Assembly: GCA_051252455.1 (NCBI GenBank)
Contig: JBPOFM010000001.1
Span: 496,001-560,000, forward strand
Direction: 5' to 3'
Source of the DNA: JBPOFM01 sp051252455
Lineage (GTDB): Bacteria > Bacteroidota > Bacteroidia > Flavobacteriales > Flavobacteriaceae
DNA: 64,000 nt
Part shown: in pieces, positions 52,174-61,703 of the stretch
Numbering within the stretch: the first letter of the stretch is position 1
How the letters are laid out: each line of letters opens with the position of its first letter
Translations under genes and position numbers: made by a program
The notes under the pieces: model-generated
What the model saw: only the letters and a program-made list of their open reading frames with translations
What the model was told of the DNA's origin: nothing
Database searches by the model: none

Positions 52174-53079
52174 TTACGTAATTATTTGGTTAGAAGCATC
52201 GGAATGCACCATTTGCTTCATCGTATTTCTATAGGAAGATGCACTCTTACCTGTAAATTCATTGAAGAGTTTATTAAAATGTGAAAAGTTGTTGAAACCA
52301 CATTCAAAGCAGATATCGGTTATGGTCATTTGACTTTCAGACAACAGTTTCGTCGCATGCACTACTCTATATTCGTTGACTAATTTAGTAAAGGTTTTAC
52401 CCGTTGCCTTTTTAAAATACCTGCAAAAAGCAGGAACTGTCATACTTACCTTGTCTGAAATTTCGTCTAGGCTAATATGATTTTGGAAATTGTTGTTGAT
52501 ATGTTTATAGATGATATCAATTTTTGTGCTGTCTTGCAACTTGGTCTCAAAAGCATAACCATCAGCATTTAGCAATGTATAGTCATCTGATTGTGCCAGA
52601 TCATAAAGGATGTCCAACAATTTGATGATCCGTTCAAAACCCTCATAATTCACAAGTTCTTCAATCTTGGGACCAACTACTTTTTTTGTCTCTGGCTTAA
52701 ACAAAATGCCTTTTTTCCCTCTTTCAAAAAGCTGCGCTATTTCATGAGCTTCCGGCGTTTCAAAAAAAGTTTCACCTAAAAAGTCGGGCTTAAATTGAAT
52801 CAAGGTCTCTGAACCACTTCTGGTCAGTCTATCTGTAAAACCGTTATGCGGTAAATTGGAACCTAACAAGATAAGTTGACTGTTATTGAAATAGGACAAA
52901 TGATTTCCTATATGACGCTTGCCTTGGCCCTTGTTAACATAGACCAACTCTATTTCCGGATGAAAATGCCAAAAAGCCGCAGCTTTCTGATTTATTTCCG
53001 TATCCGTATGTTTTTTAACCAGAAGTGAACTCCCAAAGCTGGGACTTACTTTTTCAAAGGCTGGTTTTACTTGGAGCAT
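52174..53079 (-). CDS. AraC-family regulator with cupin sensor domain
   Basis: A 301-aa cytoplasmic regulator. The N-terminal cupin (about 20-130) has FWHFHPEIELVYVNKGQGKRHIG and LILLGSNLPHNG, the pattern of sugar-sensing AraC proteins. The C-terminal AraC domain at about 195-290 has ISLDEISDKVSMTVPAFCRYFKKATGKTF and MTITDICFECGFNNFSHFNKLFNEFTGKSASSYR. The start at 53079 gives MLQVKPAFEKV; an in-frame ATG at 53181 adds 34 residues of low-quality sequence and is rejected. It is divergent from a small secreted protein, a possible target. Confidence 0.87.
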   Translation of the reverse strand: MLQVKPAFEKVSPSFGSSLLVKKHTDTEINQKAAAFWHFHPEIELVYVNKGQGKRHIGNHLSYFNNSQLILLGSNLPHNGFTDRLTRSGSETLIQFKPDFLGETFFETPEAHEIAQLFERGKKGILFKPETKKVVGPKIEELVNYEGFERIIKLLDILYDLAQSDDYTLLNADGYAFETKLQDSTKIDIIYKHINNNFQNHISLDEISDKVSMTVPAFCRYFKKATGKTFTKLVNEYRVVHATKLLSESQMTITDICFECGFNNFSHFNKLFNEFTGKSASSYRNTMKQMVHSDASNQIIT

Positions 53080-53220
53080 AATAATAGAATTTTGTACAAA
53101 ATTAGCTGATGTATCAGCATTAAACCTGTGCAAATTTATCAATTTTATGTTCTTAATTAACAATTTACAATTAATTAACATTGAAAAGGGGTAATTTCAC
53201 ATAGATATTGGATAAGTGAG

Positions 53221-53254
53221 TTGTTTTTTAAAGACATCAATCGCCATAAGTTTG
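53221..53254 (+). promoter_or_regulatory. Probable promoter of the small secreted protein gene
   Basis: TAAGTTTG at 53247-53254 is a full TANNTTTG match. A TTG lies at 53221-53223, 23 bp upstream, slightly longer than ideal. It excludes an in-frame ATG at 53216 and supports the start at 53282. Confidence 0.6.
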
Positions 53255-53281
53255 TACTATAAATCTTTAAAAATCCAAATC

Positions 53282-53884
53282 ATGAAAAATACACTAAAAA
53301 TTATGATGATCGTAATGGCCCTGTTAGGAGTAATGACAAGTAGTGCCAATGGTAAAATTACTGTTTCATCAAATGAAAACACGAAATCAACAATCATTAA
53401 ACTTGATGATGTTCGAAAAGGGCATCAATTGCTCATAAAAAGTAATCATGGAACCGTACTTTACAATGAATCCATTAGCCAAACTGGCGTTTACAAGAAG
53501 GAATTTGATCTAACTACATTACCTGATGGTATTTACTTTTTTGAACTTGATAAAGATGTGGTCATACAAATCATTCCATTTAGCGTGCTATCAAACACGG
53601 TTAAATTTGATAAGGATAAAGAGGTAAAAGTTTTCAAACCAGTTGTACAATATAGAAACAATAAACTGACGGTTTCAAAATTGGCGTTAGATCTGAAGCC
53701 AATGACTGTGGAGATTTTTTATGATAATCCACATACCACCATCAGTGAAAAAATTCACTCTGAAAAAATAGAGAACACGAAGATAATCGAACGTGTCTAC
53801 ATTCTTGACCAGAAAAAACCTGGAACCTATAGAATCGTCACAAAAACTGACGGTCGCAGTTACACCCAAATGATTACCATTTAA
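53282..53884 (+). CDS. Small secreted beta-rich protein of unknown function
   Basis: A 200-aa protein with a signal peptide (MKNTLKIMMIVMALLGVMTSSANG). The mature part looks like two beta-sandwich domains. The first has VRKGHQLLIKSNHGTVLYNESI and LPDGIYFFELDKD, a strand pattern like that of DUF3244 or sorting-domain folds. The second has VQYRNNKLTVSKLALDLKPMTVEIFYDNP and a GTYRIVTKTDGRSYTQMITI end. It is not a full T9SS sorting domain, as the protein is nothing else. It is divergent from a cupin-AraC regulator. Function unknown. Confidence 0.72.
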   Translation: MKNTLKIMMIVMALLGVMTSSANGKITVSSNENTKSTIIKLDDVRKGHQLLIKSNHGTVLYNESISQTGVYKKEFDLTTLPDGIYFFELDKDVVIQIIPFSVLSNTVKFDKDKEVKVFKPVVQYRNNKLTVSKLALDLKPMTVEIFYDNPHTTISEKIHSEKIENTKIIERVYILDQKKPGTYRIVTKTDGRSYTQMITI

Positions 53885-53923
53885 ATATATGAAATTGAAA
53901 AATTAGTGTTTTAGGTAATGGGA

Positions 53924-53956
53924 AAGGAAGCTTTTAAGGAGCTTCCTTCTCTTTTT
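53924..53956. terminator. Intrinsic terminator
   Basis: AAGGAAGCT (53924-53932) pairs with AGCTTCCTT (53940-53948) over a 7-nt loop, followed by CTCTTTTTA. It ends the secreted-protein gene; the converging radical SAM gene stops in its tail. Confidence 0.8.
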
Positions 53957-55028
53957 AAAAAAGTTTCATCTGACCATTTTTATACGTTTCATGTAGCGAA
54001 CAGTTCAGTGGGAGTATGGATTTATCTTTAAAATATTTGAGTTTTGCCAATTTCACCAGATCATTGATCTGTTTGGCAATCTCGCCTTCACCTCGCATAC
54101 GCATTCCAAAACGCGAATCATTTAAATTGCCGCCATGGCAACTTTCGATTTGATGTAACACCTTTTGAGCTCGGTCTGGCATTGTTTTTTGAATCCAATC
54201 TTTGAATATTTCTCCTATAGCACCATTTAGGCGAACAATCGTATGACCTATGGACAACGCACCGAGTTCGGAAACAGTTTTTGCCAATGGTAAGATTTCA
54301 TGACTGTTGATGGACGGAATGATAGGTGCAATCATCACATTCACTGGAATATTATTTTCTGAAAGAATCTTGACCGTTTCCAAACGTTTTTTGATGGACG
54401 CAGTTCGAGGTTCCAAAACTCTACGAGTCTCTTCCGAAAGTGAAGTAATGGACATATTCACGACTATTAAATTGTCTTTTGCCAATTCCTCTAAGAGATC
54501 TAAATCACGAAGTATCAAAGCGTTTTTTGTAATGATTCCTACGGGATGCTTGTATTTTGAAAACACTTCCAAGCATTTTCGGGTAAGTCCAAACGTCTTT
54601 TCGGCAGGTTGATAGCAATCTGTATTTCCAGACATAACGATGGTATGTGCTTGCCAACTTTTTCGTTTGATAAATTTTTCCAACAGATCTGGAGCGTCTT
54701 TTTTGACAAGAATACGTCGTTCAAAATCCAAACCCGCACTGTAGCCCCAAAATTCGTGCGTATTTCGGGCATAGCAATAAATACAGCCATGTTCGCAACC
54801 TTGGTACATATTCATGGAGTACCCCATCCCCACATCAGGACTATCTACTTTATTGACGATTGTTTTTGGGAATACTTCGAGATAGAGTGTTTTATTCTTA
54901 TCGGCTTGTTCGCCTGTAATAGCACAAAATTCCAAAAAATCGTCCCGCATTTCATGCCTCAATTCGAAGAATCGATTAGGTATATTAAGTTGTGCGCCTC
55001 GCCCTTTGATGGTAGGTTTCGAATCCAT
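53955..55028 (-). CDS. PA0069-family radical SAM protein
   Basis: A 357-aa radical S-adenosylmethionine protein related to spore photoproduct lyase. The iron-sulfur cluster motif is CEHGCIYCYAR, CxxxCxxC, with Cys78, Cys82 and Cys85. YSMNMYQG before it and NTHEFWGYSAGLDFERRILVKK after it are typical of the PA0069/Rv2578c group. Further conserved blocks are MSGNTDCYQPAEK, GIITKNALILRD and VMIAPIIPSIN. The function of the group is not established; DNA repair has been suggested because of the lyase relatives. It stands alone on the minus strand. Confidence 0.9.
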   Translation of the reverse strand: MDSKPTIKGRGAQLNIPNRFFELRHEMRDDFLEFCAITGEQADKNKTLYLEVFPKTIVNKVDSPDVGMGYSMNMYQGCEHGCIYCYARNTHEFWGYSAGLDFERRILVKKDAPDLLEKFIKRKSWQAHTIVMSGNTDCYQPAEKTFGLTRKCLEVFSKYKHPVGIITKNALILRDLDLLEELAKDNLIVVNMSITSLSEETRRVLEPRTASIKKRLETVKILSENNIPVNVMIAPIIPSINSHEILPLAKTVSELGALSIGHTIVRLNGAIGEIFKDWIQKTMPDRAQKVLHQIESCHGGNLNDSRFGMRMRGEGEIAKQINDLVKLAKLKYFKDKSILPLNCSLHETYKNGQMKLF

Positions 55029-55224
55029 GTTGAGATTGGGTTTACTCCGAAAGAACAGTTTCAGGATATAAAGATACCCATAAATCGAGTAATCGATGGC
55101 TACAAAATGTAGGAATCGAAGACATGCAAATGAAACGTTGCCTAAAATTTCTCTTTAACATAAATTAAGGTTTTAGAATAGTTAAAATCTCGTATTTTTA
55201 ACGCTCACAAAAAAAATAAAAAGA

Positions 55225-57381
55225 ATGAAGAAATTATTTCTCTCCCTCACCATTTTTATGATGACCTTTTCGACTGCTGTCAAAGCAGATGAAGGCATGT
55301 GGTTTTTAATGCACCTTGAGCGTCTTAACCACAGGGATATGCAAAAAATGGGACTGCAATTGACTGCTGAAGAAATTTACAGCATTAATAATCGAAGTTT
55401 AAAAGATGCCATTATTCAATTTAATGGTGGTTGTACTGCAAGTATTATTTCCGAAAATGGTTTGGTTTTGACCAATCATCACTGTGGTTATGATGCCATT
55501 GCAGAATTGTCCTCTGCCGACAGAAACCACCTGAAAGACGGTTACTGGGCAGGCTCATTGGATACCGAATTAAAACCAGAAAGTTTGTATGTTCGATTTT
55601 TTGTAAGAATGGACGACGTTTCTAAACGCATTCTATCAAAAGTGAATGCAGATATGTCCGAAAAAGAACGCGAAGCGGCCATCAATCAAGAAATAGCTAA
55701 AATTGAACAAGAAAACAACGAAGGTGGAAAATACACTGTTTCAGTGCGCTCTTTTTACCAAGGTAACGAGTTTTACTATTTCGTCTATGAAGATTATACA
55801 GATGTTCGTTTGGTAGGAACACCTCCAGAAAGTGTTGGAAAATATGGTGGTGACACTGACAACTGGGAATGGCCACGTCACACTGGCGATTTTTCTTTGT
55901 TCAGAGTCTATGCTGACCAAGACGGAAACCCTGCAGAATATTCGACTGCGAATGTACCTTTAAAATCAAAATATCACCTTCCTGTTAACCTTGATGGGGT
56001 GAAGGAAAATGATTTTGCGATGATTTTGGGCTATCCAGGCCGAACCAATCGTTGGATGCCTGCTCAAGGCGTGGAGCAAAATGTAAAGTTTGCCTATCCT
56101 GCTTGGGTTGAAGGTTCAAAATTGAGCATGGATGTTATGAAAAAATACATGGACAGTGACGAAGCTATCAACTTAATGTATGCGTCTTCTTATGCAAGAA
56201 TCGCAAATTATTGGAAGAATCGTGCTGGAATGATTGAAGCGTTGACAGCTCACAAAACTGTTGAAACCAAAACAAAGGTGGAGACTGAATTTGACAAATG
56301 GGCCAACCAAAAGAAAAACAAAGCGCAATACGGCGATGTGATTTCAGACATCAATGCGTATTACCAAATGACAAATGACAAAGCAAAACATGATAATTAC
56401 CTCATTGGAATGTTGCGTGCTAGCAAATTTGCCGCTTTACCTTATAGTTTAGGAAGTGCTTTGGGACAATATGCGCAATCAAATGAAGCTGCTAGAGAAA
56501 ATATGCTACCGAGACTTCAAACCTATATCGAAAGTTCGTATAAAGATTTTCACTTGCCATTAGAAAAAGAAATCATGGCAAAACAATTGAACTTGTATGC
56601 TTCTAAAAGTAATTATCCACTTCCTGAAGTTATTAAAGAAATTGGAGACAAAAACAATAATGATTTTACGGCATTTGTAGATTCTAGTTTTGACAATAGT
56701 ATTTTCACTTCAAAAGAAAAGGTGGAAGAATTTTTGAAAAATCCTGATGCATCAAAATTGGAAAATGATCAATTACTTAAGTTATCTGGAGAATTATTGA
56801 CCAAATACAGAGAGCAACCAGAAAATTTGGTACAACCACAAAACGACTACGAAGCTTCATTTAGAAAATTGGTAGCTGGTTTACGTGAATCTGGATTGAG
56901 TAAAATTCAATATCCTGATGCCAACTCAACCTTGCGTTTGAGCTATGGAAAAGTAAGAGCTTTACCTGCGGATACAAGAAATGATGCGGCAGTCAACAAT
57001 TACACAACCTTTAAGGGTATGATCGCTAAATACAAACCGAATGATGATGAGTTTGATTTGCCACAAAAAATGTTGGATATCTATGAGGAAAAAGATTACG
57101 GTCGTTATGCTAACGAAAAAGGTGAATTGCCTGTAAATTTCTTAACTGATAATGATATTACAGGTGGAAATTCTGGCTCTCCAGTTATTAATGGAAATGG
57201 TGAATTGATTGGCTTGGCTTTCGATGGTAATATTGAAGCCATGGCTGGAGATGTTATTTTTGACAAAGATCTTCAACGTACTATTAATGTTGATATAAGA
57301 TATGTACTTTGGCTGATTGACAAATATTCTGATGCCAAGCACATTGTAGATGAATTGACAATTGTAGGTGGAAAGTCATAA
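55225..57381 (+). CDS. S46-family dipeptidyl-peptidase, DPP7-like
   Basis: A 718-aa exported serine peptidase that removes dipeptides from peptide N-termini. Signal peptide of about 21 residues, then the trypsin-like fold: GGCTASIISENGLVLTNHHCGYDAI with the catalytic His in NHHC (85-86), an Asp near GGDTDNWEWPRH, and Ser650 in GGNSGSP. The specificity residue 18 positions after the Ser is Gly668 (GLAFDGN). In the characterised family Gly here means DPP7, which prefers hydrophobic P1 residues, while DPP11 has Arg. Length is standard. It probably works in the periplasm with the secreted M1 peptidase in peptide nutrition. Confidence 0.92.
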   Translation: MKKLFLSLTIFMMTFSTAVKADEGMWFLMHLERLNHRDMQKMGLQLTAEEIYSINNRSLKDAIIQFNGGCTASIISENGLVLTNHHCGYDAIAELSSADRNHLKDGYWAGSLDTELKPESLYVRFFVRMDDVSKRILSKVNADMSEKEREAAINQEIAKIEQENNEGGKYTVSVRSFYQGNEFYYFVYEDYTDVRLVGTPPESVGKYGGDTDNWEWPRHTGDFSLFRVYADQDGNPAEYSTANVPLKSKYHLPVNLDGVKENDFAMILGYPGRTNRWMPAQGVEQNVKFAYPAWVEGSKLSMDVMKKYMDSDEAINLMYASSYARIANYWKNRAGMIEALTAHKTVETKTKVETEFDKWANQKKNKAQYGDVISDINAYYQMTNDKAKHDNYLIGMLRASKFAALPYSLGSALGQYAQSNEAARENMLPRLQTYIESSYKDFHLPLEKEIMAKQLNLYASKSNYPLPEVIKEIGDKNNNDFTAFVDSSFDNSIFTSKEKVEEFLKNPDASKLENDQLLKLSGELLTKYREQPENLVQPQNDYEASFRKLVAGLRESGLSKIQYPDANSTLRLSYGKVRALPADTRNDAAVNNYTTFKGMIAKYKPNDDEFDLPQKMLDIYEEKDYGRYANEKGELPVNFLTDNDITGGNSGSPVINGNGELIGLAFDGNIEAMAGDVIFDKDLQRTINVDIRYVLWLIDKYSDAKHIVDELTIVGGKS

Positions 57382-57407
57382 TCAACCACAATTCAAATTT
57401 GAAATAT

Positions 57408-57446
57408 AAAAAATGCGAACCTTTCAAAAGGGTTCGCATTTTTTTA
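57408..57446. terminator. Bidirectional intrinsic terminator
   Basis: AAAATGCGAACC (about 57410-57421) and GGTTCGCATTTT (about 57431-57442) form a long stem with A and T tracts on both sides, between the converging S46 peptidase and crotonase genes. Confidence 0.9.
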
Positions 57447-57462
57447 TGCTGTTTATCTTGAT

Positions 57463-58245
57463 TTATTTACCCGGAAAGTCAGCCTTGCGCTTTTCTAAAA
57501 AAGCAGTTGTCCCTTCCACAAAATCTTCGGTTCCGAAACACTTTCCGAATTGTTTGATTTCAACTTTAAAACCATCGACCCCATCTTTATAATTAGCATT
57601 GATAGCTTTGATAGCAGCTTTGATGGCTACGGGCGAATTTCGCATAATTTTTCCTGCTATCTTTTCGCAAAGCGGAATCAAATCTTCCAACGTCGTCACA
57701 TGGTTAACCAATCCATATTGCTTGGCAGTTTCTGCATCAATCATTCCCGCAGTCATGACCATTTCCATGGCTCTTCCTTTCCCGACCAATTGCGGCAAAC
57801 GTTGTGTGCCTCCATAACCTGGAATAACACCTAAAGATACTTCTGGTAAACCCATTTTTGCATTGTCACTCGCCACTCTGAAATGACATGCCATTGCTAA
57901 TTCCAATCCGCCTCCAAGTGCAAATCCATTGACGGCCGCGATCACTGGAGTAGAAAGATTTTCAACATAATCAAACAATAATTCTTGACCCTTTGCCGCC
58001 AATTTGCCACCATTTTCTACATCAAAATCAGCAAATTCGCTGATGTCTGCGCCTGCAACGAAGGCTTTCTCTCCGCTTCCTGTAAGGATAATGGCTTTGA
58101 TGCTTTTATCCTTATTGGCTACTTTAAATGCTTGATTGAGTTCGTTAATTGTGTCCTTGTTTAAGGCGTTTAACTTATTAGGACGATTGATGGTAATATA
58201 AGTGATGCCATCGTTAGTTTTTGATAGGATGTTTTGGTAAGACAT
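57463..58245 (-). CDS. Enoyl-CoA hydratase/isomerase (crotonase family)
   Basis: A 260-aa crotonase-fold enzyme of fatty-acid or short-chain acyl-CoA metabolism. The substrate region LNALNKDTINEL, the oxyanion-hole strands VAGADISEF and NGFALGGGLELAMACHFRVA, and GLPEVSLGVIPGYGGTQRLPQLVG with its catalytic Glu are all present, as in enoyl-CoA hydratases. It is the last gene of a minus-strand series, 38 nt after a histidine kinase. It could take part in beta-oxidation or in a hydroxybutyryl-CoA step, but no beta-oxidation partner adjoins it. Confidence 0.9.
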   Translation of the reverse strand: MSYQNILSKTNDGITYITINRPNKLNALNKDTINELNQAFKVANKDKSIKAIILTGSGEKAFVAGADISEFADFDVENGGKLAAKGQELLFDYVENLSTPVIAAVNGFALGGGLELAMACHFRVASDNAKMGLPEVSLGVIPGYGGTQRLPQLVGKGRAMEMVMTAGMIDAETAKQYGLVNHVTTLEDLIPLCEKIAGKIMRNSPVAIKAAIKAINANYKDGVDGFKVEIKQFGKCFGTEDFVEGTTAFLEKRKADFPGK

Positions 58246-58283
58246 ATAAAAATGATGAGATTCCTGCCTTGGCAGAAATTTGA

Positions 58284-59735
58284 TTAATCTTTAGGGAAAG
58301 ACACTTTAAATGTGGTCCCTTGTCCCAGTTCAGATGTAAAGGTAATACTTCCATTGTAAGTTTCCACGATATTTTTAACCATAGCAAGTCCGAGACCCAT
58401 CCCACTGTTTTTGGTCGTAAATTTGGGTTCAAAAATTTTAGTAGCAAGTTCTTCGGCAATTCCAATACCATTATCAGACACCAAAATAGTCACATTTTTA
58501 TTTTCAGATAAAACGGTCACATCAATTCTTGGATTCTTGTCTTCAGGAATGGCTTGTATCGCATTTTTCAGAAGATTGGTCACCACACGAATCAATTGAG
58601 TTCGATCGAAATTGGCAATAATTTCTTCTTCTTCAGCATTAAAGAAAATGTAGTCTTCACTAAAAATATCAAGAGCCAGTTTTACGATCGTGACGACATT
58701 CAATGTTTCATTCTGCTGCGCTGGCATCTTTGCAAAATTTGAAAATGCAGAAGCAATTGAACTCATCGTATCGATTTGTTGAATCAGAGTTTTGCTATAT
58801 TCATCTACCTTTTGATGAATCTTTGGGTCTTCTGGATCAAACTTCCGTTGGAAACTTTGCACACTCAAACGCATTGGTGTCAATGGGTTCTTAATTTCGT
58901 GAGCCACTTGTTTTGCCATTTCACGCCATGCTTGCTCACGTTCGGATGTTGCCAATTTTACAGCACTTTCTTCCAATTCGTCTATCATTCTGTTATAGGA
59001 ATTGACTAAAGTAGCGATCTCTTCACTTGAAGAATCAATCTCAATTCTTTTATTGCGCTTTTCAAGTCGTGTAGCATTTATTTTATCGCTAACTGTTTTT
59101 AAGGTTTTTGTGATGTATTTTGAAAGCAAAAATGCCAACACAACCGCAATCAATAGCATGAAAATGTAAGCATAACTCAAACGGAGCAGAAACTCGTTTA
59201 ATTCCTTGTTGAGAAAATCGTCATTTTCAAGATAAGGCAGATTTAAAATCGCGAGTGGTTTAAATTTTTTATCCGTGATATATGTATAAGATGATTGGTA
59301 GGTTTTGCTGTTCTTTTGAGTTTTGTCTACATAGCGATGCGATGCCGTATTCGACATTTCATTCAGAATTCTCGCACTCAAACAGGTAGGAAGGGAATCG
59401 CCCTCAATACTTGCCTTTGATGACTTAAGCAGTCCGCCTTCTAAATCATACAAGTTAATTTCCAACTGATGAATATCGGCAATCTTATAGATTTCATCCT
59501 TAAAGATAAGTGGGATTTTCTCGGTCGCAACTGGATATGTTGTTTCACGAATCACAAAGTCGATATTGCGACGAATGTTTTCCTCTTTGCGCTCTAAACG
59601 TTCCTTGTGGTAATCATGTGCTTCCTCATTGTACTGATAGATCGTAACGCCAGCAATCAAAATGGAGGCAATCAGCACCAACAGAATCATGGCGATGAAA
59701 ATACGAACACGTAAGGATAGTTTTCTAGATTTCAT
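58284..59735 (-). CDS. NtrY-like membrane sensor histidine kinase
   Basis: A 483-aa kinase. Two membrane helices at about 9-31 and 187-207 bracket a periplasmic sensor. A HAMP-like stretch lies near 205-260. HisKA follows with the phospho-accepting His in MAKQVAHEIKNPLTPMRLSVQS, the NtrY/NtrB form. The ATPase domain has NLLKNAIQAI, DNGIGIAEE and GMGLGLAMVKNI. No response regulator gene lies next to it, so its partner is elsewhere. It sits inside a haem-related gene series (hemH, MATE, hemJ upstream), with a 44-nt gap from hemJ. Confidence 0.9.
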   Translation of the reverse strand: MKSRKLSLRVRIFIAMILLVLIASILIAGVTIYQYNEEAHDYHKERLERKEENIRRNIDFVIRETTYPVATEKIPLIFKDEIYKIADIHQLEINLYDLEGGLLKSSKASIEGDSLPTCLSARILNEMSNTASHRYVDKTQKNSKTYQSSYTYITDKKFKPLAILNLPYLENDDFLNKELNEFLLRLSYAYIFMLLIAVVLAFLLSKYITKTLKTVSDKINATRLEKRNKRIEIDSSSEEIATLVNSYNRMIDELEESAVKLATSEREQAWREMAKQVAHEIKNPLTPMRLSVQSFQRKFDPEDPKIHQKVDEYSKTLIQQIDTMSSIASAFSNFAKMPAQQNETLNVVTIVKLALDIFSEDYIFFNAEEEEIIANFDRTQLIRVVTNLLKNAIQAIPEDKNPRIDVTVLSENKNVTILVSDNGIGIAEELATKIFEPKFTTKNSGMGLGLAMVKNIVETYNGSITFTSELGQGTTFKVSFPKD

Positions 59736-59779
59736 TCAGAAAGACAATTGGCTAAAGATAACAATAATCAAGCCACTGT

Positions 59780-60328
59780 TTAAGCATCAGGATTTTTGGA
59801 TCGGACTTTTTTATAAATCTTGAATCCTAACATCAACAAAAACCCAAGCACTAGAATGCCAATTACACCAAAAATCCAGTTGAACGAATTTTTCAAAATG
59901 GCCAAAAACACCACTGAAAATAAGATAAAAGTGGCCCCTTCATTCCACAATCGCATGAAATTGGAGGATTTTTTGACCTCATCACGTTGCAATTGTTTAT
60001 AGAATTGATGTGTCTTTAAATGGTATAAAATCAACAAAAGAACGAAGGTCAGTTTCACATGCATCCATGATTGCTCAAGCCAAGATGGTATTAAGATAAT
60101 TAACCAAATTGCAAAAAAAACCGCAAGTATCGCTGATGGCCATGTAATGATGTTCCAAAGACGTTTTGCCATCAATTTAAGTTGATTTCCCAGAATTTCC
60201 TTTTCAGGTGATGGTTTATGAAAGGCTTCAATCTGGTACACAAATAATCGTGGAATATAAAACAAGCCAGCAAACCACGTAATGACAAAAATGAGGTGTA
60301 GAGATTTTATGTAGTTGTAATAGTCCAT
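59780..60328 (-). CDS. hemJ: Protoporphyrinogen oxidase HemJ
   Basis: A 182-aa membrane protein of the HemJ family (UPF0093), which converts protoporphyrinogen IX to protoporphyrin IX, the step before ferrochelatase. Five helices are visible. The N-terminus YIKSLHLIFVITWFAGLFYIPRLFVY is diagnostic, with His11 a probable haem ligand and a conserved Arg in the same helix; HVKLTFVLLLILYHL gives further His. It lies two genes from hemH on the same strand, the expected partner in haem synthesis. Confidence 0.9.
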   Translation of the reverse strand: MDYYNYIKSLHLIFVITWFAGLFYIPRLFVYQIEAFHKPSPEKEILGNQLKLMAKRLWNIITWPSAILAVFFAIWLIILIPSWLEQSWMHVKLTFVLLLILYHLKTHQFYKQLQRDEVKKSSNFMRLWNEGATFILFSVVFLAILKNSFNWIFGVIGILVLGFLLMLGFKIYKKVRSKNPDA

Positions 60329-60341
60329 CAGTCAAAGATAA

Positions 60342-61703
60342 TCAATCTGAAGCAGTCGTTTTCGGAATCAAATTCTTCCGAATTTCCCGATTTAAGAAAT
60401 AAGCAGTGACGATGGTTGAAAGTACATCTGCAATGGGAAAGGACATCCACACACCAATTTCGCCATAATAGTTAGGTAAAATCAGTATTAAAGGAATAAA
60501 GAAAAAACCTTGTCGTGTTAAGGTTAATAGCAAAGCTGGAATTGCTTTCCCAATTGCTTGAAAATAAGCTGCCCCTATCAATTGCCATGCAATAATTGGT
60601 GTAGCGGCAAACACCCATCGCATATCGCTTGGTGTTTGTTTTAAAACGTCTACATCTGAAGTAAACATTCTGGTGATGGCTTCCGGGAAAATCATCAGAA
60701 CCACAAAAACGATAGTTGCCAAAATTGCTGCGTATTTAATGGCTGTATTAATGGTTTGTCGAACTCTTTGATAATTTGCAGCACCGTAATTATAACCCGC
60801 AATAGGTAAAAACCCTTGGGTCACACCAAGCACTGGAAACAATGCAAACATCAACATTCGTCCTGCAATTGCATAGGATGTGACGGACGTTTCGCCACCT
60901 AAATCATATAAAATATTGTTCATAAACAAATAAGTGATGCTCACAACTGCTTGTCTTGCCAGTGTTACAAAACCCAATGACGAGATTTCTTTTATGACAG
61001 GAAAATTAAGGCCGAAATGAACAAAACTAATTTTCATTTCGGAGTTTTTGGACATAAAGAACCATAAAATATAAATGAAACACAGACCATAGGAAAGTGT
61101 GGTTGCCCACGCGGCACCTTCCATTCCAAAATCCAAAAGATTGATAAAGATGTAATCCATCACCAAATTACTGACCGATGGAATCATCATGGCGTACATG
61201 GCAAATTTCGGCTTGCCTTCGGCTCGAATGACGGTATTTCCCATCATGCACAATGCTAATATGGGAACACCATAAAGTACGATGGTATAATAGATTTTAG
61301 CAGGTTCAAAAATCGCTCCTTTCCCACCAAAAGAATCGATAATGGAATCGGCAAACGTCAACCCAATGACCACCAAAAAAATGCTCAACAATAAGGTCAT
61401 CGTAATTTGATTCCCAAATGTTTTGAGCGCCTTTTCGAAATTCTCTCCCCCCAATGCTCGTGAAATAATGGAGGACCCTCCAATTCCAATAGACATTCCC
61501 AAGGCTGCAATAAAAAACGATACTGGAAGAACTACATTGATGGCTGCAATGGCAGTGGATCCAATCCATTGGCCGACAAAAATGGTATCAACTAAAATAT
61601 TAAGTGACATTACCAAAATCCCAATCGACGCTGGGAGACCTTGTCTGATCAGCAATTTTCCAATGGGTTGTGAACCCAAATCTTGTGATGAGACTTTTGC
61701 CAT
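60342..61703 (-). CDS. MATE-family efflux transporter
   Basis: A 453-aa inner-membrane exporter with about 12 helices in two similar halves. MATE features are the N-terminal PIGKLLIRQGLPASIGILVMSLNILVDTIFVGQW, GGSSIISRALG in the first half and QGFLPIAGYNYGAANYQRVRQT in the second. Its start overlaps the ferrochelatase stop as TAATG, and hemJ follows after 13 nt. Standing between two haem-synthesis genes it might move a porphyrin or haem-related compound, but drug or metabolite export is the usual role. Confidence 0.9.
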   Translation of the reverse strand: MAKVSSQDLGSQPIGKLLIRQGLPASIGILVMSLNILVDTIFVGQWIGSTAIAAINVVLPVSFFIAALGMSIGIGGSSIISRALGGENFEKALKTFGNQITMTLLLSIFLVVIGLTFADSIIDSFGGKGAIFEPAKIYYTIVLYGVPILALCMMGNTVIRAEGKPKFAMYAMMIPSVSNLVMDYIFINLLDFGMEGAAWATTLSYGLCFIYILWFFMSKNSEMKISFVHFGLNFPVIKEISSLGFVTLARQAVVSITYLFMNNILYDLGGETSVTSYAIAGRMLMFALFPVLGVTQGFLPIAGYNYGAANYQRVRQTINTAIKYAAILATIVFVVLMIFPEAITRMFTSDVDVLKQTPSDMRWVFAATPIIAWQLIGAAYFQAIGKAIPALLLTLTRQGFFFIPLILILPNYYGEIGVWMSFPIADVLSTIVTAYFLNREIRKNLIPKTTASD

